Assembly: GCA_038255145.1 (NCBI GenBank)
Contig: JBBSLP010000022.1
Coordinates: 11,661 to 75,660, forward strand
DNA from: WHTX01 sp038255145
GTDB taxonomy: Bacteria > Actinomycetota > Acidimicrobiia > Acidimicrobiales > CAIXPF01
Direction of reading: 5' to 3'
DNA: 64,000 nucleotides
Numbering within the stretch: the first letter of the stretch is position 1; each line of letters starts with the position of its first letter. The notes under the pieces are model-generated. The model searched no databases and was not told the origin of the DNA. It worked only from the letters and a program-made list of their open reading frames with translations. The position numbers and the translations under genes were made by a program. Positions 48,215 to 56,635 of the stretch are shown one piece after another.

Positions 48215-48802
48215 GTGGAGGAGCCCCGCTGGTTGGACGACCAGGAGATGCGAGCGTGGCGGTCGTTGCTGGCCGCCACCAGCCGCCTCATGGCCACGCT
48301 CGACACCGAGTTGCAGTCCGAGTGCGACCTGCCCCTGGCCGACTTCGAGGTCCTGGTCCAGCTGTCCGAAGCCCCGGGCAACCGGGTGCGCATGAGCGAG
48401 CTGGCCGATGCCCTCAACCTCTCCCCCAGCGGCCTGACCCGCCGTGTCGACCGCCTGGCCCGTGAGCACCTCGTGCAGCGGGAGCGGTGCGGCTCGGACC
48501 GGCGTGGCAGCTTCGCCGTGCTCACCCCGGGCGGGGTCGAGCGCCTGGAGCAGTCCGCCCCCAACCACCTGCGCCACGTGCGCCAGCACTTCATCGACCG
48601 CTTCGGTCCTGCTGAGCTGTCTGGCCTGGCTGGCGCCTTCGAGCGCATCATCGACGCCTGTCCCCGCCGTCCGCCCCGAACGGGTGAAGGCGGGCGATCC
48701 GGCGCCCATGACGTCCGGAACCGCCGAGGGGCGGGTACCGTCCAGCCAGAGCCGACGAGCACCGAGGGCCAACCACGCGGCAACTGGGTACACACCCCCT
48801 GA
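48215..48802 (+). CDS. MarR-family transcription regulator
   Basis: MarR regulator of 195 aa. EEPRWLDDQEMRAWRSLLAAT begins the N-terminal helices; the winged helix is at ~65-115 (VRMSELADALNLSPSGLTRR and the wing with RCGSDRRGSF), the usual position of its DNA-binding recognition helix. The last ~45 residues after DACP are Gly/Arg-rich and atypical for MarR. Effector unknown. Its stop is adjacent to a small downstream gene. Confidence 0.88.
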   Translation: MEEPRWLDDQEMRAWRSLLAATSRLMATLDTELQSECDLPLADFEVLVQLSEAPGNRVRMSELADALNLSPSGLTRRVDRLAREHLVQRERCGSDRRGSFAVLTPGGVERLEQSAPNHLRHVRQHFIDRFGPAELSGLAGAFERIIDACPRRPPRTGEGGRSGAHDVRNRRGAGTVQPEPTSTEGQPRGNWVHTP

Positions 48803-48840
48803 TGGCGACCGACACCCCCCTAGGCGAGGTTCCGAACAAC

Positions 48841-49095
48841 ATGTCCACCACCACGACCACCGACGCCATCAGCGGCCTGCTCGACGCCGTGGACGGCAAG
48901 CTGCTCGATCGCTCCCGGGTGATCGACTCCCTGCTCGACCTGCGCCTCCTGGCCGGTGACCAGCCCGACGTCCGGGCCGCCATCGACGAAGCCCTCGGCA
49001 CGGTGCCGGGCAAGTCCCTCGTCGATGCCGAGTGGTACGTCGACGTCCTCGGCCGCCTGGCCACCGTCGGCGACGCCGCCCCCCACCTGTCCTGA
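48841..49095 (+). CDS. Small hypothetical protein
   Basis: Helical protein of 84 aa, no family recognised. Pattern: MSTTTTTDAISGLLDAVDGK, LLDRSRVIDSLLDLRLLAGD and AEWYVDVLGRLATVGDA. An in-frame ATG at 48802 touches the MarR stop by TGATG and would add 13 residues with rarer codons. Resembles short Acidimicrobiia proteins only by type; function unknown. Confidence 0.6.
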   Translation: MSTTTTTDAISGLLDAVDGKLLDRSRVIDSLLDLRLLAGDQPDVRAAIDEALGTVPGKSLVDAEWYVDVLGRLATVGDAAPHLS

Positions 49096-49134
49096 GCCCA
49101 CCCCGCTGAGGCGGGTTCCCCGCTCACCCGACCG

Positions 49135-49158
49135 CGTCGCCCGCCTCTGCGGGCGACG
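49135..49158. terminator. Hairpin between convergent genes
   Basis: CGTCGCCCGC-CTCT-GCGGGCGACG, perfect 10-bp stem, between the small gene (ends 49095) and the ligase (ends 49164). Confidence 0.65.
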
Positions 49159-49163
49159 GCAGG

Positions 49164-50681
49164 TCATCGTCCCGGCAGGAGGTGCTTCTGCACCTTGCCC
49201 AGGGCGTTGCGGGGCAGCGCCTCGATGACGTGCACCAGCCGGGGCCGCTTGAAGGCGGCGAGGTGCTGGCCCACGAAGGCGGTGACCTCCGCTTCCACGA
49301 TGGTGTCGCGCACCTCGACGAACGCGGTGACCACCTCCCCCCAGGCGGGATCGGGCGTGCCCACGACGGCGGCATCGACCACGGCGGGGTGCAGGCGGAG
49401 CACCTCTTCGATCTCGCGGGGGTAGACGTTGTAGCCCCCGCTGATGATCAGCTCCTTGGCCCGCCCCACCAGCGCCAGGTAGCCGGCCTCGTCGAAGCGG
49501 CCCAGGTCACCGGTGCGGAACCAGCCATCGGCGTCGAAGGCCTCGGCGTTGGCCTCCGCTCGGTTGCGATAGCCCCCGAACACGTTGGGCCCCCGCACCA
49601 CGACCTCGCTGCGGGCCTCGTCGAGGCGCAGCTCGACCCCGGGGAGGGGCAGGCCGACCGTGCCCCGTCGGCGCTCGCCGTCGTAGGGGTTGGAGACCAG
49701 CATGATGGTCTCGGTCATGCCGTAGCGCTCGAGCACCCGCCGACCCGAGGCCGTCTCGAAGGCGTCGAAGAGGTCGGGGGGCAGGGGGGCGGAACCGCTG
49801 ACGCACAGGCGGAACCGGGCCAGCTCGTCGGCCCGGGCCGAGCCCACCAGGCGGGAGTACATGGTGGGCACGCCGAAGAACAGGCTGGCGTCGTGGGCGG
49901 CCCGCGCATCGAGCACGGCGTCCACGTCGAAGCGGCCCAGCAACACGGCCGACGCACCGGCCAGCAGGGTGCCGTGCAGGCCCACGCCCAGGCCATGGAT
50001 GTGGAAGAGGGGCAGGGCGAGCACCAGGCGGTCCTCGGGCCCCCAGCGCCAGGCCAGCAGCAGGGCTTCCACGCTGGCCAGCAGGTTGGCGTGGCTGAGC
50101 ACCGCCCCCTTGGGCCGCCCCGTGGTGCCCGAGGTGTAGCCGATGAGGGCGGGGTCGCCGGGGTGCGCCCGGTCGAGGGCCACGGCGGGGCCGTCGGGCA
50201 GGTCGACCGCCGGTGAGGTGACGAGGATGTCGGGAGCCGCGTCGCGGCACCACCGGGCCCGCTGGTCGTCGTCGACGATGGCTGCCCGGGGGCCGCTGTC
50301 GGCCACCAGGTGGGCGATCTCGTCGCCCAGGTAGCCCGTGTTGGCCGGCAGCACGACCAGGCCGGCCCGCAGGCAGCCGACGTGGGCGGCCACCAGGTCG
50401 ATGCTGGCCTCGGCTGACACCAGCACCCGGTCCCCCGGCACCAGGCCCGCGCCCAGCAGCCGGGCCGCCACCCGGGCCGACCGCTCGTCGAGCTCGCCGG
50501 CCGTGCACCAGCCCCGCTCGCCGTCGTGGATGAGGGGACGCTGAGGCGCCGCGGCCCACAGGGACGCCCAGGCCGCAGGCAGGGTGCCCCGGGCCAGCAG
50601 GTCGACGGAACCGGGCGGCACGCCCGCGGGCAGGTGGGCGGACCACGCCGGAGGCGCAGGCTGGGGCGACGTCATCGTCAC
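49164..50681 (-). CDS. Acyl-CoA synthetase, malonyl-CoA ligase (MatB)-like
   Basis: ANL-family adenylate-forming CoA ligase of 505 aa. P-loop YTSGTTGRPKGAVLSH; LPLFHIHGLGVGLHGTL and VLERYGMTETIMLVSNPYDG are the segments seen in malonyl-CoA synthetases, where an Arg-Ser/Met pocket reads malonate. The hinge is GWFRTGDLGRFDE and the A10 Lys is in PRNALGKVQKH. MatB would make malonyl-CoA from malonate; other acids are possible. GGAGGTG lies 6 nt before the ATG. Confidence 0.85.
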   Translation of the reverse strand: MTMTSPQPAPPAWSAHLPAGVPPGSVDLLARGTLPAAWASLWAAAPQRPLIHDGERGWCTAGELDERSARVAARLLGAGLVPGDRVLVSAEASIDLVAAHVGCLRAGLVVLPANTGYLGDEIAHLVADSGPRAAIVDDDQRARWCRDAAPDILVTSPAVDLPDGPAVALDRAHPGDPALIGYTSGTTGRPKGAVLSHANLLASVEALLLAWRWGPEDRLVLALPLFHIHGLGVGLHGTLLAGASAVLLGRFDVDAVLDARAAHDASLFFGVPTMYSRLVGSARADELARFRLCVSGSAPLPPDLFDAFETASGRRVLERYGMTETIMLVSNPYDGERRRGTVGLPLPGVELRLDEARSEVVVRGPNVFGGYRNRAEANAEAFDADGWFRTGDLGRFDEAGYLALVGRAKELIISGGYNVYPREIEEVLRLHPAVVDAAVVGTPDPAWGEVVTAFVEVRDTIVEAEVTAFVGQHLAAFKRPRLVHVIEALPRNALGKVQKHLLPGR

Positions 50682-50769
50682 CTCCTGGGTGCTGGATGGA
50701 CGGGCGGGTCGTCGGGTCGGCGCCAGACCCTATCGCCGCCGTGGGCGTCGCCCCCGGGGCCCGCGGCCG

Positions 50770-50775
50770 TACCCT
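50770..50775 (+). promoter_or_regulatory. -10 box of the lipoprotein gene
   Basis: TACCCT, 6 nt before GTG 50782. Confidence 0.5.
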
Positions 50776-50781
50776 GTACGG

Positions 50782-51279
50782 GTGCACCGTCCCTGGTCCT
50801 GGCCCCTGCTCGCCCTTGCGCTGACCGTGGTCGCCGGCGCGTGCGGTGGGGACGGCGACACCTCGGCCACCCCGGCCACGACGTCCACGACGGCGGCGGC
50901 CGGGGGCCCGGCCACGCCCTCGTCGGTGACCATCGGCCCGGGTGGCACCACGCCGACCACCAGGCCCGGGACCCCCACCACGGTGCTCGTCGAGGGGCCG
51001 GTCCTCGTCGATGGAGCCCAGGTGGTGGTGGACGCCAGCGGGGGCGCCCTGGCCGTCACCGGCCAGCTACCCACCCCCTGCCACCAGCTGTCCTACGAGG
51101 TCGTCGCCCCCGACGTCCCCGGAGGCACGGTGGCCGTGCGGCTGTTCTCCCTGGTCGACCCCGACGTGATGTGCGCCCAGGCCGTGGCCCCCTTCACCTC
51201 GTCGGTCCCCTTGGGTCCCGTTCCCGGCACCCCGACCCCCGTCACGCTCAACGGCGACCCCGTGGGCACCCTGGGTTGA
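50782..51279 (+). CDS. Hypothetical lipoprotein
   Basis: Exported lipoprotein of 165 aa with lipobox VAGAC (C21). A Thr/Ala/Gly/Pro-rich stretch (~25-70) forms a flexible linker; the remainder is a beta-type domain with GQLPTPCHQLSYEVVAPDV and VAVRLFSLVDPDVMCAQA, including two cysteines. This resembles small secreted lipoproteins without known function. The frame upstream of GTG 50782 reaching 50584 is antisense to the ligase. Confidence 0.7.
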   Translation: MHRPWSWPLLALALTVVAGACGGDGDTSATPATTSTTAAAGGPATPSSVTIGPGGTTPTTRPGTPTTVLVEGPVLVDGAQVVVDASGGALAVTGQLPTPCHQLSYEVVAPDVPGGTVAVRLFSLVDPDVMCAQAVAPFTSSVPLGPVPGTPTPVTLNGDPVGTLG

Positions 51280-51412
51280 GGGCGGCCTGGCGGTGGCGGC
51301 GGCTCCGTTCCTGCTGAGGGCAGGTGTGTCGCGCGGCCGGCCGGGGATGACAAGACGCGCGTCCGGGCGTCGCGCTGGCTAGCGTCGGGTGTCACCGCGC
51401 CGAGGAGGCAGC

Positions 51413-53014
51413 ATGTCCAGCTGGTACTACGTCGACGAGGGTGAGGCGAAGGGACCGGTCGAGGAGGCCGAGCTCGTCCGTCTCGTCAACGAGGGTCGCC
51501 TGGACCGCCAATCGCTCGTCACCCCGGTGGGGGCGACGTCGTGGTCCAGCGTCGCCGAGTACGCCGGGCAGCTCGGCCTGGCTACGCCGGCCGCTCCACC
51601 CCTGCCCGCCCCGGTCGCCGGGGCCCCCATCGCCTACACCAGCGAGCCCGAGGCCCAGCCCGAGCCCACGTCGGTGTTCGGCACCGGTTCGGTGTCCGAG
51701 CCCGTGGCCGACCAGCCCGTCAGCACCGAGGTGGGCGGCAGCCCGCTCCCCGGGCCCGAACCCTTCGCCCCCGCGCCGACCGAGGTCCGCCAGGAGCCGC
51801 AGTGGGGCCTCAGCCCCTCGCCGGCCCCCGGCCCCGGCGATGCCGGCCCGGCATGGGCCTCGCCCGAGACCCCCGCCGTGGCCGCTCCCGCCGCCACCAC
51901 CCCGTGGGCCACCCCGTCACCCGCACCCAGCCCCGGGGACACCGGCCCGGCGTGGGCCCAGCCCCCGGGTGCCCCCGTCGGACCCGGCGGCCCCCCGGCC
52001 CCCGGACCCATCCCCCACCCCGGTCCGGCGCCCGGTGCCCCTCCCGGGTGGGCGCCACCCTCCGCCGACCCGTGGGCACCGCCCGCCCCGGCGGACAGCG
52101 CCCCCGCCCCCCAGCCCACGGGCTGGCCCCCGCCGGCAGCGACGCCCGCGCCGGCACCCGACCAGGCGCCCGCAGGTTGGCCCCCCCCGGGTGCCGCGCC
52201 CACACCGGCGCCGGGCCCCGCCCCCACGCCGCAGCCGGCTGGGCAGGCCCCGCCGTGGGGCGGCCCCGCCGCACCCGCAGGTGAGGCGGCCGCACCCTGG
52301 GCCGCACCGGTGCCCGCCCAGGCTCCCCCCTCGGGCCAGATGCCGTGGTCGCCGCCAGCCGGAGGCGCAGCCGCGCCGCCGTGGGCGGGCCCCGGTGGTG
52401 CGGCACCTCCGCAGTGGGGAGCACCCCAGCCCGGTTGGGCCCCGCCCGGTGCCCCCCAGCAGTGGGGACAGCCCCCCACGCCGGGCGCCCCCCAGGGCTG
52501 GAGCGACTTCCCACCCCCGCCCGGCTACCCCACGCCGGCCGGTGCCGGCGCCGGCTACGGCGTCGGACACGAGGCGGGGTGGGGCCAGCGGGCGCTGGCC
52601 TACATCATCGACAACTTCATCCTGCTCATCCCCAGCATCCTCATCCTCACCCTGTTCGGCGGCTTCACCAGCGTGAACAACGGTGACGGCGCCCAGCTCA
52701 GCTACGACGGGCCCGGCGTCTTCTTCGTGTGGCTGCTGTGGATCCTCTACCGGGCGATCATGCACGGCACCCGGGGCCAGACCCTGGGCAAGATGGTCAT
52801 GAGCATCCGGGTGGCCGACGCCAACACCGGCGGCAAGGTGAGCATGGGGCGGGCCATCGGCCGCGAGGTCGTGATCGCCGTGCTCTTCTTCCTCTGCGTC
52901 ATCCCCGGCCTCATCGACCTGCTGTCCCCCCTGTGGGACAAGCGCCGCCAGGCCTGGCACGACAAGGTGGCCAGCAGCGTGGTGCTGAAGGGCAAGCCCG
53001 ACCCCACCGCCTGA
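51413..53014 (+). CDS. RDD membrane protein with GYF_2 domain and long proline linker
   Basis: Membrane protein of 533 aa. Residues ~4-50 form a GYF_2-type domain (SWYYVDEGEAKGPVEEAELVR), ~60-380 a disordered Pro/Ala/Gly-rich linker with WGxP and PPxGW motifs, and ~385-525 the RDD domain (RALAYIIDNFILLIPSILIL; RGQTLGKMVMSIRVADANTGG; KRRQAWHDKVASSVVL) with three or four helices. RDD proteins are linked to ion or osmolyte transport. AGGAGG lies about 6 nt before the ATG at 51413. Confidence 0.87.
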   Translation: MSSWYYVDEGEAKGPVEEAELVRLVNEGRLDRQSLVTPVGATSWSSVAEYAGQLGLATPAAPPLPAPVAGAPIAYTSEPEAQPEPTSVFGTGSVSEPVADQPVSTEVGGSPLPGPEPFAPAPTEVRQEPQWGLSPSPAPGPGDAGPAWASPETPAVAAPAATTPWATPSPAPSPGDTGPAWAQPPGAPVGPGGPPAPGPIPHPGPAPGAPPGWAPPSADPWAPPAPADSAPAPQPTGWPPPAATPAPAPDQAPAGWPPPGAAPTPAPGPAPTPQPAGQAPPWGGPAAPAGEAAAPWAAPVPAQAPPSGQMPWSPPAGGAAAPPWAGPGGAAPPQWGAPQPGWAPPGAPQQWGQPPTPGAPQGWSDFPPPPGYPTPAGAGAGYGVGHEAGWGQRALAYIIDNFILLIPSILILTLFGGFTSVNNGDGAQLSYDGPGVFFVWLLWILYRAIMHGTRGQTLGKMVMSIRVADANTGGKVSMGRAIGREVVIAVLFFLCVIPGLIDLLSPLWDKRRQAWHDKVASSVVLKGKPDPTA

Positions 53015-53049
53015 CCGGTCCGCCGGTCACGCCATCGAGGACGTAGGCG

Positions 53050-53077
53050 ACGGGGCGGGCCCACGGACCCGCCCCGT
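53050..53077. terminator. Hairpin between convergent RDD and Nudix genes
   Basis: ACGGGGCGGG / CCCGCCCCGT, 10-bp perfect stem with an 8-nt loop. Confidence 0.65.
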
Positions 53078-53090
53078 GCCGCGCCCGGGC

Positions 53091-53936
53091 TCAGGGAAGG
53101 GGGCGCAGGGCCACCCAGCCGAACTCGGTCTCGGGGTTGCCCTTCTCGTAGCCGTCGTCGCCGGGGAGCATGATCTCGTAGACCACCTCGTCGCGCAGGA
53201 CCCGCACGGCCTGGGGCTCGTAGCCGGCCGCCGCGGCCGCCACCACCTGGGCCGCGTCGTGGAAGGTCTGCAGGCACATCATCATGCGGACCGTGGGGCT
53301 GATCATGGACAGCTTCCCCGCCCGCCAGTCGGCCACGGCGTCACCCGGTCGCAGCCAGGCCGAGTCCACCGCTTCGCGATCGTCGTGCACAGCGATCTGC
53401 CCGGCGGGGAACGAGGCCACGAAGAAGCGGGTGTCGAAGCGCCGGGGCGTGCCCATGGGGGTGATCCAGTGGCCCACGGGGTGCAGGGCCCCCAGGTCGA
53501 GGCGGATGCCCTCCTCGGCGATGAGGGCCACGAAGTCGTCGTCGTGGTGGTTGAGAGCCTCGCGGCGCTGCGCCAGGCGTTCGGGGTCGACGTGGTCGAG
53601 CCCACCGCTCGAGAAGAGCACCCCGGCCTCCTCGAAGCACTCGCGCACGGCGGCGACCCAGTAGGCCAGCCCGCCCCACTCGATGCCCAGGCGGCGGCTG
53701 GCCTCGACGTCGTCGAGCCCGTCGCAGTGGGGGGCGGCGTCCTCGGCGTCAGCGGGGTCGACCTTGCCGCCGGGGTACACCCACATGTCGGGAGCGAACA
53801 CGTGGCGGGCCGCCCGCCGCTGCATGAGCACGTGCAGGTCGGGACGGTCGTCGACCAGCATCACCGTGGCGGCGGGCCGGATGGGCACGTCCTCGGGCAC
53901 GAAGTCGGCAGCCGGCTGGTCGGTCATGGGTGTCAT
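53091..53936 (-). CDS. Nudix hydrolase (NUDT19-like)
   Basis: Nudix hydrolase of 281 aa. The Nudix box is split by an insertion: YPGGKVDPADAEDAAP, then AYWVAAVRECFEEAGVLF, keeping RECFEEAGV with the catalytic Glu pair. Such a long insertion occurs in the coenzyme A/NUDT19-like group, which cut CoA or acyl-CoA. A later ATG (53927) is possible. Role in CoA turnover fits the thioesterase neighbour but is not proven. Confidence 0.86.
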   Translation of the reverse strand: MTPMTDQPAADFVPEDVPIRPAATVMLVDDRPDLHVLMQRRAARHVFAPDMWVYPGGKVDPADAEDAAPHCDGLDDVEASRRLGIEWGGLAYWVAAVRECFEEAGVLFSSGGLDHVDPERLAQRREALNHHDDDFVALIAEEGIRLDLGALHPVGHWITPMGTPRRFDTRFFVASFPAGQIAVHDDREAVDSAWLRPGDAVADWRAGKLSMISPTVRMMMCLQTFHDAAQVVAAAAAGYEPQAVRVLRDEVVYEIMLPGDDGYEKGNPETEFGWVALRPLP

Positions 53937-54033
53937 CCGCCTTCGTGTGGGCGAGGGCTATGTCCGTCCATAGGGACGGGCCTAGCGGTGTGGTTGTCGC
54001 CGTGGGTGGTGGGGAGGCGTGGCACGAGCCTCC

Positions 54034-54909
54034 TCAGACGTGGCCCAGGGGCCGGGTGGTCTCGAAGCGCAAAGGCATCCGCTCGTGGCCCTCGGGCAGG
54101 GGCAGCAGCACGGCGAGCTGGCGGCACTGGGCCAGCAGGCGCCCGTCGGCCGACCAGATCTCGCCGTCCTCCTCGATGAAGCCCTCCTGGGCCGTCTTGG
54201 AGCGGAACACGGCCAGGCAATGCTCGTCGGGCGACAGGGTCCCCAATCGCTCGCGGTCGCGGAAGTGGACGGTGAGCTCGACGGTGGGCACGGCGGTGCC
54301 GGGCGGGTCGGCCAGGCTCATGATGGGGGGCAGCCAGGCGTCGGCCATGGCCGCGAGCACGATCTGGTCGATGGGGGCGGGTTCGGCCAGGCGGATCCAG
54401 CCCCCGACCTCGATCTCGCCGGGGTCGGCTTCCCCGGTGCCGGGCAGGGGCCCGATGCCCCACAACGTGTCCCAGCGCTGGCGGATGGGGATGTCGACCC
54501 CGTCGGACACCAGGCGCAGGCACTGGTCCGGGGGGCTGACCGTGGGCATGGTGCCGTGGGAGAACTCGGTGACGGCGTCCCGGGGACCGGCGAAGGCCGA
54601 GACGGCCAGGGCCAGCAGGCGGCCCGCCTGGTAGAGGCGGGCCGACAGGAACGTCACCCCCCGGCCCGCCTTCTCCATGGTGACGACGACCTCTGCGGGC
54701 CCCTCACGGGGCGGGGCCAGGTAGTGCACGGTCAGGGTGCGGGGGGTTCGCTCCGGATCGTCGACGACCACGGCGCAGGCCCGCAGCAGCACGGCGGCCA
54801 CGAAGCCCCCGTTGGGGCCCAGGACCACCCACCAGTCCCGGTTGACGTGCAGGCGGAAGCGTCCCTCGCCGAGGGGCTCGACCGCCGTGTCCTGCTCGAA
54901 GCGGCTCAC
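54034..54909 (-). CDS. TesB-like double-hotdog acyl-CoA thioesterase
   Basis: Acyl-CoA thioesterase-type protein of 291 aa with two hotdog halves. N-terminal half: HVNRDWWVVLGPNGGFVAAVL and TLTVHYLAPP; C-terminal half: EVGGWIRLAEPAPIDQIVLAAMADAW and VPTVELTVHFRD. GTG 54909 is chosen since TACCGT lies 8 nt upstream; ATG 54954 would add 15 residues. It is divergent from the amidase (start 55028). Substrate unknown. Confidence 0.83.
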   Translation of the reverse strand: MSRFEQDTAVEPLGEGRFRLHVNRDWWVVLGPNGGFVAAVLLRACAVVVDDPERTPRTLTVHYLAPPREGPAEVVVTMEKAGRGVTFLSARLYQAGRLLALAVSAFAGPRDAVTEFSHGTMPTVSPPDQCLRLVSDGVDIPIRQRWDTLWGIGPLPGTGEADPGEIEVGGWIRLAEPAPIDQIVLAAMADAWLPPIMSLADPPGTAVPTVELTVHFRDRERLGTLSPDEHCLAVFRSKTAQEGFIEEDGEIWSADGRLLAQCRQLAVLLPLPEGHERMPLRFETTRPLGHV

Positions 54910-54917
54910 GGCGCCGT

Positions 54918-54923
54918 ACGGTA
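54918..54923 (-). promoter_or_regulatory. -10 box of the thioesterase gene
   Basis: TACCGT on the minus strand, 8 nt from GTG 54909. Confidence 0.5.
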
Positions 54924-55027
54924 GGCGACCGCCCCGCCCGGCACCCAGCGACATCAGCGCGGCGGTGACCGATGGCGGGAAGCTCCGAGACGGCGTGGTC
55001 GGCTCCGTTGGTGGGAACATCGCCGTC

Positions 55028-56491
55028 ATGGCTGATGAACCCGCCCTGTGGTCCGCCTCCCGCCAGGCCCGAGCCATCCGTTCGGGTGAGCTCGGCAGCG
55101 AGGAGCTGCTCGACATCTACCTGGACCGGATCGACCGGCTGAACCCCGACATCAACGCCGTGGTCACCGTGGACGTGGACCGGGCCCGCACCGCCACCCA
55201 GGCGGCCGACGCCATGACCGCCCGGGGCGAGTCCCTGGGCCCGCTGCACGGGCTGCCCATCACCATCAAGGACGCCCTGGCCACGGAGGGCATCCGCTCG
55301 ACGGGCGGCGCCGTCGAGCTGACCGACAACGTGCCCACCGAGGACGCCGCCGTGGTGGCCTCGGTCAAGGCGGCGGGGGCCATCGTCTTCGGCAAGACGA
55401 ACCTGCCCCGCTGGTCCGGTGACCTGCAGTCCTTCAACGAGATCTTCGGCACCACCAACAACCCCTGGGACCTGACCCGGGTGCCCGGGGGGTCCTCGGG
55501 CGGCGCCGCCGCCGCGGTGGCCGCCGGGCTGACCAGCTTCGAGATCGGCACCGACATCGGCGGCTCCATCCGGGTGCCGGCCGCCTTCAACGGCATCTTC
55601 GGCCACAAGCCCAGCTACGGCATCGTGCCCACCTACGGCTACCTCGACCACGTGGCCGGCGGGCTGACCCAGCCCGACGTCAACGTGCACGGGCCCCTGA
55701 CCCGCTCGGCCGAGGACCTCGAGCTGCTGCTGGGCCTGCTGGCCGGGCCGGGACCGGCCGACGCCAAGGCGTGGAAGCTCGAGCTCCCCCCGCCCCGCCA
55801 CCAGTCGCTGTCCGACTTCCGGGTGGCGGCGTGGCTGGACGACCCCGCCGCCCACGTGTCCGACGAGGTGGCCGTGGCCATCGGCGCGGCCACCGACGCC
55901 CTCGAGGGGGCGGGGGCCAAGGTCGACCGTGGCGCCCGGCCCGCCATCGACCTGGCCAGCGCCGCGACCCTGGGGGCCCAGCTGATCGGTGTGGCCACCA
56001 CGCTGAGCCTGGCCGACGCCGACTTCGCCAACTTCGAGCGCATGGTGGCCCAGGCCCGCGACAGCGGCGCCGACCCCGCACAGCTGGCCACGCTCGACTT
56101 CACCCAGGCCCATCGGACGTGGCTGGCCCGCAACGTCGAACGGGCTCGACTCCGCCGCCTGTGGGCCGACTTCTTCACCCACCACGACATCCTGCTGTGC
56201 CCCGTGACCCTGGTGCCGGCCTTCGAGCACCTGCAGCACGGCGGTTTCGCCGACCGCACCGTCACCATCGACGGTGTCGAGCGCCGCTACCTGGAGCTGA
56301 TCAGCTGGACGGCCCTCATCGGCTCGGCCTACCTGCCCGTCAGCGTGCCCCCCATCGGGGTGACCCCGGGCGGGCTGCCCGTGGGCATCCAGGTGGTGGC
56401 CCCCTACCTCGAGGACCGCTCGGCCATCTTCGTGGCCTCGGCCCTGGCCGACCTCATGGGTGGCTACCGGCCCCCGCCCATGGCCGCCTGA
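55028..56491 (+). CDS. Amidase signature-family enzyme
   Basis: Amidase (487 aa) that hydrolyses a carboxamide. The Ser-cisSer-Lys triad is visible: K81 (PITIKDAL), cis-Ser S156 in PGGSSGG, and nucleophile S180 in GTDIGGSIR, 24 residues apart as normal. Near the N-terminus ADEPALWSASRQARAI is the family's first helix. The substrate cannot be inferred, and no GatBC subunits lie nearby, so it is probably not the tRNA amidotransferase. ATG 55028; the open frame before it crosses the thioesterase. Confidence 0.9.
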   Translation: MADEPALWSASRQARAIRSGELGSEELLDIYLDRIDRLNPDINAVVTVDVDRARTATQAADAMTARGESLGPLHGLPITIKDALATEGIRSTGGAVELTDNVPTEDAAVVASVKAAGAIVFGKTNLPRWSGDLQSFNEIFGTTNNPWDLTRVPGGSSGGAAAAVAAGLTSFEIGTDIGGSIRVPAAFNGIFGHKPSYGIVPTYGYLDHVAGGLTQPDVNVHGPLTRSAEDLELLLGLLAGPGPADAKAWKLELPPPRHQSLSDFRVAAWLDDPAAHVSDEVAVAIGAATDALEGAGAKVDRGARPAIDLASAATLGAQLIGVATTLSLADADFANFERMVAQARDSGADPAQLATLDFTQAHRTWLARNVERARLRRLWADFFTHHDILLCPVTLVPAFEHLQHGGFADRTVTIDGVERRYLELISWTALIGSAYLPVSVPPIGVTPGGLPVGIQVVAPYLEDRSAIFVASALADLMGGYRPPPMAA

Positions 56492-56522
56492 TCCCGGTCC
56501 GAGCGGCTCCGTCCCGTACTGG

Positions 56523-56556
56523 TGTAGCGGCGATTCGACGTCGATTCGCCGCTACA
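56523..56556. repeat. 34-nt near-perfect palindrome
   Basis: TGTAGCGGCGA (56523-56533) and TCGCCGCTACA (56546-56556) pair over 11 bp; the centre TCGACGTCGA is itself palindromic, with a single T-T mismatch on each side. It lies 32 nt after the amidase stop and 80 nt before the next gene: terminator or operator. Confidence 0.7.
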
Positions 56557-56623
56557 TGCGGTCGCTGGTGGTCCTCGCGTCGGGCGTTCACATTCGGGAA
56601 ACCCTGTCGGGGGCAACTGCGGT

Positions 56624-56629
56624 TAGCGT
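56624..56629 (+). promoter_or_regulatory. -10 box of the 304-aa protein gene
   Basis: TAGCGT, 6 nt before ATG 56636. Confidence 0.55.
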
Positions 56630-56635
56630 GACCCC

